Shown one piece after another: positions 1 to 10,147 of a stretch of DNA of 64,000 bases. Location: positions 25,382 to 89,381 of the forward strand of contig NZ_FNIL01000013.1 in assembly GCF_900103955.1 (NCBI RefSeq), read 5' to 3'. This DNA is from Alkalicoccus daliensis (GTDB lineage: Bacteria; Bacillota; Bacilli; Bacillales; Salisediminibacteriaceae). The position numbers were made by a program, and so were the translations under genes. Positions within the stretch are counted from its first letter, which is position 1, and each line of letters starts with the position of its first letter. The notes below the pieces were generated by a model that was not told the origin of the DNA, did no database searches, and saw only the letters and a program-made list of their open reading frames with translations.

Positions 1-417
1 TTCTGTTTTCATCATTGCTTCAAATACCGCGAGGTGCATAAATACCTGCCCTTTATCATCACTTGCACCGCGCGCATAAATTTTACCATTGCGGATGGTC
101 GGCTGGAATGGCTCTGTCTCCCAGAGTTCATAGGGATCTGCAGGCTGTACATCGTAGTGCCCGTAAAACAGCGCCGTTGGTGCATCTCCTGCCTGCGTAT
201 ATTCAGCATAAACAAGCGGATGACCGCCGGTTTCTTTTCGCTCTACTTTATTAAAACCAATCTCCGTCAGGTAATCAGTTAAAAAGGAAACCGCCTCTTC
301 CATCTCATCTTTTTTCGAGGGATCGGTGCTGATGCTTTCTATCTTAAGAAAATCACTTAATTTTTTAAACAGCTGATCTTTATTATCCTGCAGGTACTCG
401 GTCACTGCTTCACTCAT
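1..417 (-). CDS. M20-family dipeptidase, N-terminal part (runs off the window)
   Basis: Only the first 139 codons are present; the gene continues past position 1. The translation begins MSEAVTEYLQDNKDQLFKK and carries the M20 metallopeptidase hallmark GHYDVQP (minus-strand codons around 142-160), where His and Asp contribute to the di-zinc site, followed by the ARGASDDKGQ block that supplies the next metal ligand. These features place it with the M20 dipeptidase / succinyl-diaminopimelate desuccinylase-like hydrolases that cleave dipeptides or N-acyl amino acids in the cytoplasm. Start chosen at the ATG read from 417 because a good AAGGAG site lies about 8 bases before it. It is divergent from ilvD; the shared gap is about 200 bp. 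The substrate cannot be told from this fragment. Confidence 0.85.
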   Translation of the reverse strand, partial: MSEAVTEYLQDNKDQLFKKLSDFLKIESISTDPSKKDEMEEAVSFLTDYLTEIGFNKVERKETGGHPLVYAEYTQAGDAPTALFYGHYDVQPADPYELWETEPFQPTIRNGKIYARGASDDKGQVFMHLAVFEAMMKTE

Positions 418-535
418 AATTCCACACTCCTTCGATTATCTAAGTATGTATTCTTTCTTCAGTTTACCGTGAGTAAAGAGTTCGTGCAAATCAAAGCAGT
501 GCGTTTCTGAATAACATGTGAATTCTGAAAACTCA

Positions 536-564
536 TTGCGGAAATTGTGAAAAATAGTTAAGAT
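536..564 (+). promoter_or_regulatory. Probable sigma-A promoter of ilvD
   Basis: TTGCGG at 536-541 and TAAGAT at 559-564 are separated by exactly 17 bases. The site lies about 60 bases before the ilvD start codon. No T-box or other leader structure was recognised in the short leader. Confidence 0.5.
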
Positions 565-622
565 AGAGGTTATAGCTGAAGCTGTAATTGAAATTGAAGT
601 AATGCAGGAGAGGATGACAAGA

Positions 623-2314
<1,692 letters not shown>

Positions 2315-2323
2315 AAAATTCAC

Positions 2324-2353
2324 CCCGGCAGATCAGTTCTGCCGGGATTTTTA
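2324..2353 (+). terminator. Rho-independent terminator after ilvD
   Basis: CCCGGCAGA and TCTGCCGGG form a perfect stem followed by a T-rich run. Confidence 0.85.
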
Positions 2354-2458
2354 ATTTGCATCACAGGCAGCAGGCTGCTGTATCAGGTGCTGCACTTCTT
2401 TTTTAATAATTTAGTCCAAAATGGCAGTTTAAAACCTATAAATCAGGGAAGATAACAA

Positions 2459-2486
2459 ACATACATCATGTATGTAAAACTTACAT
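2459..2486 (+). promoter_or_regulatory. AcrR-like palindromic operator before the TetR gene
   Basis: The sequence ACATACATCATGTATGT (2459-2475) is a perfect 8-1-8 inverted repeat. It overlaps a second one, ATGTAA-AAC-TTACAT (2472-2486). The TACATACAT half-site resembles the operator of E. coli AcrR (TACATACAT...ATGTATGTA). It lies about 40-65 bp before the TTG start of the TetR gene, so autoregulation of the downstream operon is likely. Confidence 0.6.
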
Positions 2487-2525
2487 AATTTACTTTCCAT
2501 TTTCAGCATAAAGGAGGAACTGCAT

Positions 2526-3158
2526 TTGCGGAAAACCAAGGAAGAAACCGCTCAAACGAGAGAGTCTATCATCAACGCCGCAGAAAATTTATTTATTGAA
2601 AAGGGTTATGAAGGTGTTTCTCTCGAAGATATTGCAGCGGAAGTGCACTTAACCCGGGGCGCAGTTCACTGGCATTTTAAAAATAAAAAAGGTGTGCTCC
2701 TGGCGATTAGAGAAAGAATTGAAATGCCTTTGGAAACACTGGAGAATTTTCTGGCAGACCAAAGTGAAGAAGATCCTCTGGAAGCACTGGGACATACAGT
2801 AAAAAAAGCGCTGGAGGAATATCAATACAACAGCAGACTGCGGAAACTGACGAAAATCATTCTTCATTTTGAATACAATACGGAAAACGAAAAACTGGGA
2901 AAAAAATCTTCTGAACAGCGGGCACGTAAAGTAGTTACGGAAGTACTGAGAATAGCGCAGAAGCGATCTGCTTTTCAGGTTCCATGGACACCGGAATCCG
3001 GAGCGCTTGCTTTCACGGGACTGTTTGCAGGAGTTCTTTCCGAGTGGGTCCGGGAAGACACAGAATTTGAATTGATTCCGGATGCAGAAAAAGTACTTAC
3101 TTCCATTTTAGACATATGGGGCGCGCAGCTCTCAGAACTTAATAAGCATTCAGGATAA
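2526..3158 (+). CDS. TetR/AcrR-family transcriptional regulator
   Basis: A 210-residue repressor-type regulator. The N-terminal 60 residues form a TetR DNA-binding domain: TRESIINAAENLFIEKGYEGVSL, then a helix-turn-helix covering DIAAEVHLTRGAVHWHFKNK. The remainder is a helical ligand-binding and dimerisation domain, as in the AcrR/TtgR group. Translation starts at TTG 2526 behind an AAGGAGG site. It is followed after only 16 bases by a gas-vesicle-type gene, so it probably controls its own operon through the palindromes at 2459-2486. This is an unusual partner: AcrR-like regulators normally accompany efflux pumps. The effector is unknown. Confidence 0.85.
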   Translation: MRKTKEETAQTRESIINAAENLFIEKGYEGVSLEDIAAEVHLTRGAVHWHFKNKKGVLLAIRERIEMPLETLENFLADQSEEDPLEALGHTVKKALEEYQYNSRLRKLTKIILHFEYNTENEKLGKKSSEQRARKVVTEVLRIAQKRSAFQVPWTPESGALAFTGLFAGVLSEWVREDTEFELIPDAEKVLTSILDIWGAQLSELNKHSG

Positions 3159-3174
3159 AAACAGGAGGGGTAAG

Positions 3175-4002
3175 ATGACTACAGATGTGAATACGCAGAA
3201 ATTAATTTACTTATACGGATTTATTCCTGCCGAGGAAATAAAAGAAAAAGGAGAAATATCTATTCCAGGTATTGATTCCGACTATTCAGTGGAATTCTAC
3301 ACATACGGGGACATTACAGTGGCTGCCTGTCTTGTGAAAGAAGAAGAATTTAACGAACAGGAATTGAATAAAAAAGTGGAAGACATGAAATGGCTGCAGG
3401 AGAAAGCATTTCATCATCATGACAATATGAATAAACTGCATGAGAAATATACAATTATACCATTGAAATTCGGCACCATATATCAAAATAAAGAAAGTAT
3501 GGAAAGTACTATCGGTTCTTACAGAGAAAATATCCAGCATATATTCCAGGAACTTGAAGGGAAAGAAGAATGGAATATTAAGATCTATACTGATGTAAAA
3601 AAATTCAAAGAATCAGTAGCAGTTACAAGTCCGGCGATCGAAGAAGAACAAAAGAAAATAGAGGAACTTCCGCGGGGAAAACAATTTTTCGCAAAGAAAA
3701 AAATCGAAAAGCGGATAGAAGAACAGGCGGATAATGATATCATCGATTACTGCGAGAATTTTCATGAAGAAGTGAAAAAATACAGTGAAGCAGAAGAAGT
3801 AAAGAAAAACTGGGAAAAGAAATTAACCGGCCGGGAAGACGATATGTGCTGGAATGCCGCTTACCTTATCCCGGAAGAACATGTGGAAAAGGTCGCAAAG
3901 CTGGTAAAGGATAAAAGGACCGGGGAAGAAAATTTCACTTTTGAAATTACAGGACCGTGGCCGGCTTACCACTTCTCGGATTTTTCAAAAGGAAAAAAGT
4001 AA
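3175..4002 (+). CDS. GvpL/GvpF-family gas vesicle protein
   Basis: The 275-residue product matches the GvpF/GvpL family by overall pattern: an N-terminal LIYLYGFIPAEE beta-strand start, the central LHEKYTIIPLKFGTIYQNKES segment that is the family's most recognisable block, a lysine/glutamate-rich helical middle (about residues 135-215), and a C-terminal FTFEITGPWPAYHFSDF segment very typical of the family. GvpF/L proteins are accessory proteins thought to bind GvpA subunits during gas vesicle assembly. The start is ATG 3175 after an AGGAGGGG site. It lies between a TetR gene and a gvpJ-like gene. No major structural gvpA is found in the window, so its role here is uncertain. Confidence 0.85.
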   Translation: MTTDVNTQKLIYLYGFIPAEEIKEKGEISIPGIDSDYSVEFYTYGDITVAACLVKEEEFNEQELNKKVEDMKWLQEKAFHHHDNMNKLHEKYTIIPLKFGTIYQNKESMESTIGSYRENIQHIFQELEGKEEWNIKIYTDVKKFKESVAVTSPAIEEEQKKIEELPRGKQFFAKKKIEKRIEEQADNDIIDYCENFHEEVKKYSEAEEVKKNWEKKLTGREDDMCWNAAYLIPEEHVEKVAKLVKDKRTGEENFTFEITGPWPAYHFSDFSKGKK

Positions 4003-4041
4003 GGGATTATACAGAAATAGGAGTGAAGGGAGGACGGTAAA

Positions 4042-4365
4042 ATGGAGGATATGCAGCCCGCAAATCTATCCAATGGACTAGTAGAAATACTGGAAACAGT
4101 ATTAGATAAAGGAGTAGTAATTGCCGGAGATATATCTATTAATCTGCAGGATGTGGAACTGCTTACTATTAAAATCCGGCTGGTCGTTGCTTCAGTTGAC
4201 AAAGCGAAAGAAGTCGGGATAGACTGGTGGGAGAGCGATCCGCTGTATTCTACAAGAGCTGTGGAAGCGGAAAAAGAAAATGAACTGCTGAAAGAAAAAA
4301 TCCATCAGCTGGAAGCCCGCATAGGATCAGATACTCCCACAACGAAGGAGGAAAATGATGAATAA
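4042..4365 (+). CDS. GvpA/J-family gas vesicle protein, GvpJ type
   Basis: A 107-residue protein. Residues about 8-72 carry the GvpA/J core: NGLVEILETVLDKGVVIAG, then DVELLTIKIRLVVASVDKAK. The EVGIDWWESDPLY continuation is typical of GvpJ rather than of the shell protein GvpA. The tail from about residue 75 is a charged helix (EKENELLKEKIHQLEARI), probably a short coiled coil. GvpJ is a minor shell component, thought to act at vesicle tips. A GGGAGG site precedes the ATG. The gene overlaps the next one by a few bases. A major structural GvpA and the usual GvpN, GvpK and GvpG partners are not in this window. Confidence 0.85.
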   Translation: MEDMQPANLSNGLVEILETVLDKGVVIAGDISINLQDVELLTIKIRLVVASVDKAKEVGIDWWESDPLYSTRAVEAEKENELLKEKIHQLEARIGSDTPTTKEENDE

Positions 4366-4600
4366 GCGTGATTTTTTCAAAGATATCTCCAGGTTAATCA
4401 AAGATTTGGAACATCAGGACCGGTCTATGGTAGCGAGAGTGGAAGAAAAAGAAATAGATGTTGCTGGAAAGAGAGCAGTATTAAAAACGGAAACTTCATT
4501 CAAGGCACAGGTTGGAATTCCAAGTAAAGAAGAACTGGACCTTATAAAACGCAGACAGATAAATGAAACACGGTTGAATAAAGGCAGACTGGAAGAATAG
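4358..4600 (+). CDS. Small protein of unknown function, gvp-operon member
   Basis: Eighty residues, beginning MNKRDFFKDISRLIKDLEHQ, highly charged, with no membrane segment and no cysteine. I do not recognise the family with confidence. Two adjacent ATGs (4355 and 4358) follow an AAGGAGG at 4345-4351; the second has better spacing. It overlaps the end of the gvpJ-like gene and is followed directly by a terminator, so it is the last gene of the TetR-gvp operon. Its amphipathic N-terminal helix and basic C-terminus could suit a protein-protein adaptor role, but that is a guess. It may correspond to one of the poorly conserved gvp accessory proteins. Confidence 0.6.
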   Translation: MNKRDFFKDISRLIKDLEHQDRSMVARVEEKEIDVAGKRAVLKTETSFKAQVGIPSKEELDLIKRRQINETRLNKGRLEE

Positions 4601-4615
4601 TTTCTATATGAAAAG

Positions 4616-4640
4616 GCTCTCCGGCATGGAGAGCTTTTTT
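4616..4640 (+). terminator. Terminator of the TetR-gvp operon
   Basis: GCTCTCC (4616-4622) pairs with GGAGAGC (4628-4634) and is followed by six T residues. Confidence 0.9.
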
Positions 4641-4697
4641 ATGTAAGAAGAAAATTAATAAGCTGCTTCCTCTTTTTCCGGAAATATCATTTTGCAC

Positions 4698-4727
4698 TTT
4701 ACAATAGAAAGTTTTTCATGCTAAGAT
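4698..4727 (+). promoter_or_regulatory. Probable promoter of the first SAM riboswitch
   Basis: TTTACA (4698-4703) and TAAGAT (4722-4727), 18-base spacer, lie just upstream of the first S-box. Confidence 0.4.
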
Positions 4728-4752
4728 GTTCACATCCAAAAAACATATTAAA

Positions 4753-4861
4753 CTTATCCAGAGCGGTGGAGGGACTGGCCCTATGAAACCCGGCAACCAT
4801 TAGGCGTTTTACGTCTGAAAGGTGCTACATCCTGCAAAGAGTCCGCTCTTTGGGAGATAAG
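4753..4861 (+). promoter_or_regulatory. SAM-I (S-box) riboswitch aptamer, first of a tandem pair
   Basis: Conserved S-box blocks are all present: P1 strand CTTATC, CAGAG, GGTGGAGGGACTGGCCC, ATGAAACCCGGCAACC, AGGTGCTA and the closing GATAAG (4856-4861) that pairs with 4753-4758. It is followed by its own terminator at 4892-4929. No coding region lies between this terminator and the second riboswitch. Confidence 0.95.
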
Positions 4862-4891
4862 ATTATGATTCTGCAGAAGAATACATATCTC

Positions 4892-4929
4892 AACTCCCGG
4901 AGTGCATTAAAGCTCCAGGAGTTTTTTTT
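4892..4929 (+). terminator. S-box-controlled terminator, first riboswitch
   Basis: AACTCC/GGAGTT and the inner GGAG/CTCC pair form a stem followed by eight T residues. Confidence 0.85.
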
Positions 4930-4985
4930 ATGCAGCGTAATCAGCGCACAAGGATAAGTTAAAATAATTAAGTTAGAAAAAACAA

Positions 4986-5014
4986 TTGACCAATTGTATG
5001 AATGATGATAATAT
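4986..5014 (+). promoter_or_regulatory. Promoter of the second SAM riboswitch
   Basis: TTGACC (4986-4991), a 17-base spacer and TAATAT (5009-5014). A close match to the sigma-A consensus, placed between the two riboswitches, so the second can be transcribed independently of the first. A small hairpin (GGGATA/TATCCC, 5055-5073) lies between promoter and aptamer. Confidence 0.7.
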
Positions 5015-5092
5015 TCAAACTAATCAATCACTGAGAAAACAAAGCAGTTAAGTCGGGATAGAGTTTTTATCCCATGACAATTACATACTTCT

Positions 5093-5201
5093 CTTATCCA
5101 GAGCGGCGGAGGGACTGGCCCGATGAAGCCCGGCAACCACTGAGTATTTTACTTGGAAGGTGCCAAATCCTGCAGAACTATTTTTAGTTCTGAAAGATAA
5201 G
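5093..5201 (+). promoter_or_regulatory. SAM-I (S-box) riboswitch aptamer, second of the tandem pair
   Basis: CTTATC at 5093 pairs with GATAAG at 5196-5201. Between them are CAGAGCGGCGGAGGGACTGG, CCCGGCAACC and GGAAGGTGCCAAATCC. It controls the metY operon, which starts at 5672, through the terminator at 5230-5261. Its P4 region differs from the first copy, so this is not a recent exact duplication. Confidence 0.95.
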
Positions 5202-5229
5202 GGAGAGCTCGTTATTCGCGTACTTGCAT

Positions 5230-5261
5230 CTCTCTATCTTTCACAGGTAGAGAGATTTTTT
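5230..5261 (+). terminator. S-box-controlled terminator, second riboswitch
   Basis: CTCTCTA (5230-5236) and TAGAGAG (5248-5254) followed by a run of T residues. Upstream GGGAGAG could act as part of the alternative antiterminator. Confidence 0.85.
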
Positions 5262-5344
5262 GTTTTTCAGGAAGCTTTGTTAATGTTCCTTGTTGGTAAG
5301 GAAACTTCGCTTTTACTCGGCAGGAGAAAGAAGCTGCAAGCGTA

Positions 5345-7456
<2,112 letters not shown>

Positions 7457-7488
7457 ATAAATTTAACTAATTACAGGAGTGATTATTG

Positions 7489-8466
7489 ATGAAGAAAACG
7501 TTAGCAGGAACAGCAGCGGCAGCCGCCGTATTATTAGCAGGGTGCTCAGGAGAATCAGACGCTGGCGCTTCATCACCCGAAACGATCACTGTAGATTACG
7601 CCTACTATTCTCCGACTAGCCTTGTGCTGAAGGATCAGGGCTTTCTGGAAGAAGTTTTCGCAGATGAAAATGTGGAATTTGAATATGTGCTCAGCCAGGG
7701 AAGCAACAATGCATTGGAATTTCTTTCTGGAGGAAGTGTAGATTTTGGGTCCTCTGCAGGTGCTGCGGCATTAATGGCAAAGGGTAATAATGCTCCAATT
7801 AAAAACGTTTATGTTTATTCACAGCCTGAATGGACAGCACTTGTTACCGGCGAAGGCAGCGAGATTACCTCTGTCGAAGATCTTGCAGGGAAAAAAGTAG
7901 CGGCAACGCTAGGAACAGACCCTTATATTTTCCTGGTAAGAGCTTTGGACGAAGCCGGAATGAGTGAAGACGATATTGAAATTGTGCCGGTTCAGCATAA
8001 TGATGGAGCAAACTTACTTGCAAATGGCGAAGTAGATGCCTGGGCAGGTCTGGATCCGCACATGGCCCGACAGGAACTGGAAATTAATGCAGAACTGTTT
8101 TACAGAAATACAGACTTCAATACGTACGGCTTCCTGAATGTACGGGAAGAATTTGCAGAAGAATATCCTGAAGCTGTAGAAAAAGTAATTGAAGCCTATG
8201 AACTGGCAAGAGAGTGGGCAATTGAAAATCCGGAAGAAACAGTAGAGATCATTGTAGAAGAAGCGGGCATTGATGCTTCCGTAGCGGAGCTCCAGCTGGA
8301 AAGAAACAACTTCGATAACCCGCTGCCGGGACAGGAGCACATAGACAGCCTCAGCGCTGCAGGAGAAGTATTACAGTCCTCCGGAAATCTGGATGATACC
8401 TTAAGCGTGGATGAATTACTGGATGATCTTATTGATCCATCCTTTGCAGAAGAAGTGATTGAGTAA
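7489..8466 (+). CDS. ABC transporter substrate-binding lipoprotein, SsuA/NrtA-like
   Basis: A 325-residue exported lipoprotein. Signal peptide with lipobox: MKKTLAGTAAAAAVLLAGCS, Cys at residue 20 after LLAG. The body has the NMT1/SsuA-like fold signatures (VDYAYYSPTSLVLKDQGFL, FLSGGSVDFGSSAGAAAL, LAGKKVAATLGTDPYIFL), typical of binding proteins for sulfonates, taurine or related anions. A TTG lies three bases upstream in frame, but ATG 7489 fits the CAGGAGTG site better. It is followed by permease and ATPase genes and lies in the S-box methionine operon, which points to a sulfur compound as substrate. The exact ligand cannot be read from sequence. Confidence 0.88.
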   Translation: MKKTLAGTAAAAAVLLAGCSGESDAGASSPETITVDYAYYSPTSLVLKDQGFLEEVFADENVEFEYVLSQGSNNALEFLSGGSVDFGSSAGAAALMAKGNNAPIKNVYVYSQPEWTALVTGEGSEITSVEDLAGKKVAATLGTDPYIFLVRALDEAGMSEDDIEIVPVQHNDGANLLANGEVDAWAGLDPHMARQELEINAELFYRNTDFNTYGFLNVREEFAEEYPEAVEKVIEAYELAREWAIENPEETVEIIVEEAGIDASVAELQLERNNFDNPLPGQEHIDSLSAAGEVLQSSGNLDDTLSVDELLDDLIDPSFAEEVIE

Positions 8467-8528
8467 AGGAACATAACTGTTTCTGTTTGATTAAATAATT
8501 GTTAAAAAGAAAAAGGAGGCGGTGACAC

Positions 8529-9380
8529 ATGGCTATTTCTCAGGGACATCATGCCGAAAAGGAATCCGTGTTTAAATCAGTAATTAAAGTAAAACAGAAG
8601 GAACGACAAGGCATGCCGGCTTTCCTGAAAACAGCCGGTCTCGCTCTCCTTTTCCCAATTCTGCTTCTTGCACTTTGGGAAGGAGTGACCAGATTCGGTC
8701 TTGTAGCGGGACACCTGCTCCCCGCTCCTTCCGAGATTGTAGGCACGATCTGGGCGATGGGCGTAGACGGAAGCTTATGGGGCCATATGGGCATTACCCT
8801 TTACCGCCTTCTTTGGGGCTTCTTCTGGGGAACAATTGTCGCAGTAGTTATCGGCTCCCTTGTCGCTATGTCCAGAAATGCGGAAACAATGTTTGATCCG
8901 CTGATTCAGGCGTTTCGGGCAATTCCTTCCCTCGCCTGGGTTCCTTTATTTATCCTTTGGCTTGGTATCGGTGAACCATCAAAAGTAACTTTAATTGCGC
9001 TGGGTGTATTTTTTCCTGTGTATTTAAATGTAGTCGGCGGAATTCACTCTGTGGACCGGAAATTAATAGAAGTCGGAAAAGCATACGGCCTCAACCAGTT
9101 TCAGCTCGTCCGCCGGATAATTTTACCTGCTTCGCTCCCTTCATTTCTTACGGGACTTAGAAGCGGCCTCGGCCTCGGCTGGATGTTTGTCGTTGCGGCG
9201 GAGCTTCTCGGAGCAAGCCAGGGGCTTGGTTATTTACTTGTACTCGGACAGAATACGCTGTCTCCGAATGTAATTCTTGCAAGCATCGTATTGTTTGCGT
9301 TTTTAGGAAAAGTGACAGACTATGCTCTGAAAAAGCTGCAAACACGGGCTTTGCACTGGCAGGATAATATGAAAAATTAA
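8529..9380 (+). CDS. ABC transporter permease, SsuC-like
   Basis: A 283-residue inner-membrane permease with a long cytoplasmic N-terminus (about 35 residues) and about six membrane segments. The EAA loop signature is VGKAYGLNQFQLVRRIILPASLP, which contacts the ATPase. The GLRSGLGLGWMFVVAAELLGASQGLGYLL region is typical of the SsuC/TauC/NitT permeases. AAGGAGGCGG precedes ATG. Part of the importer encoded at 7489-10145. Confidence 0.9.
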   Translation: MAISQGHHAEKESVFKSVIKVKQKERQGMPAFLKTAGLALLFPILLLALWEGVTRFGLVAGHLLPAPSEIVGTIWAMGVDGSLWGHMGITLYRLLWGFFWGTIVAVVIGSLVAMSRNAETMFDPLIQAFRAIPSLAWVPLFILWLGIGEPSKVTLIALGVFFPVYLNVVGGIHSVDRKLIEVGKAYGLNQFQLVRRIILPASLPSFLTGLRSGLGLGWMFVVAAELLGASQGLGYLLVLGQNTLSPNVILASIVLFAFLGKVTDYALKKLQTRALHWQDNMKN

Positions 9381-9395
9381 CGGAGGAGATTCCTT

Positions 9396-10145
9396 ATGAG
9401 CATACAGGTGGATAAAGTCAGCAGAACCTTTCAGGGAACACTTGCTGTAGATGAAATTTCTTTTGAAGCAAAGCAGGGAGAAATTGTAGGGCTGCTAGGA
9501 ACGAGCGGCTGCGGAAAAAGTACGATCCTTCGAGCTATTTCGGGTCTGGACACAGAGTATGACGGCACGGTGTGTATTCATGGAAAAGAAACACGCGGAA
9601 CTTCCCGGGAGCTTGGTGTGATCTTCCAGGAGCCGCGGCTGATGCCATGGCTCACGGTAATTGATAACGTCTGTTTCGGTCTTACCGGGACGAAAGAAGA
9701 AAATCGTGAAAAAGCACGGGAGATTTTGCGTGTCGTAGGGCTCGAAGATTTTGAACAGCATTACCCGAAGCAGCTTTCGGGAGGCATGGCGCAGCGAACT
9801 GCAATTGCGCGTGCGCTCGTTACCGCTCCTTCGACTCTTCTTCTGGATGAACCTTTCAGTGCGCTGGATGCGTTCACGAAGCTGCAGCTGCAGGATATGG
9901 TGTTGGAGCTTTGGGAAAGCTACAAACCTACAATGGTAATTGTGACACATGATATTGATGAAGCCTTATACCTGTGTGACCGGATCGTTATTTTAAAAGG
10001 TCAGCCGGGGGAACTGCACGATAATCTGGAAATTACCCAGCCCAAGCCCAGGAAGAAATCAGATACAAAGCTCGCAGAATTAAAAGAATATATATTAGAA
10101 AGCCTGGATATAAGCCGCACCCCTAAACAGCGTAAGGAGGCATAA
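9396..10145 (+). CDS. ABC transporter ATP-binding protein, SsuB-like
   Basis: A 249-residue ATPase of the nitrate/sulfonate/taurine subfamily. Walker A is LLGTSGCGKST, the Q-loop is in VIFQEPRLMPWLTV, the signature is LSGGMAQRTAIARAL, Walker B is LLLDEPFSALDAFT, and the switch histidine is in MVIVTHDIDEAL. It energises import by the permease encoded just upstream, 15 bases away. Its stop codon overlaps the start of the acyl-CoA synthetase gene, so all are translated from one message. Confidence 0.92.
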   Translation: MSIQVDKVSRTFQGTLAVDEISFEAKQGEIVGLLGTSGCGKSTILRAISGLDTEYDGTVCIHGKETRGTSRELGVIFQEPRLMPWLTVIDNVCFGLTGTKEENREKAREILRVVGLEDFEQHYPKQLSGGMAQRTAIARALVTAPSTLLLDEPFSALDAFTKLQLQDMVLELWESYKPTMVIVTHDIDEALYLCDRIVILKGQPGELHDNLEITQPKPRKKSDTKLAELKEYILESLDISRTPKQRKEA

Positions 10146-10147
10146 TG

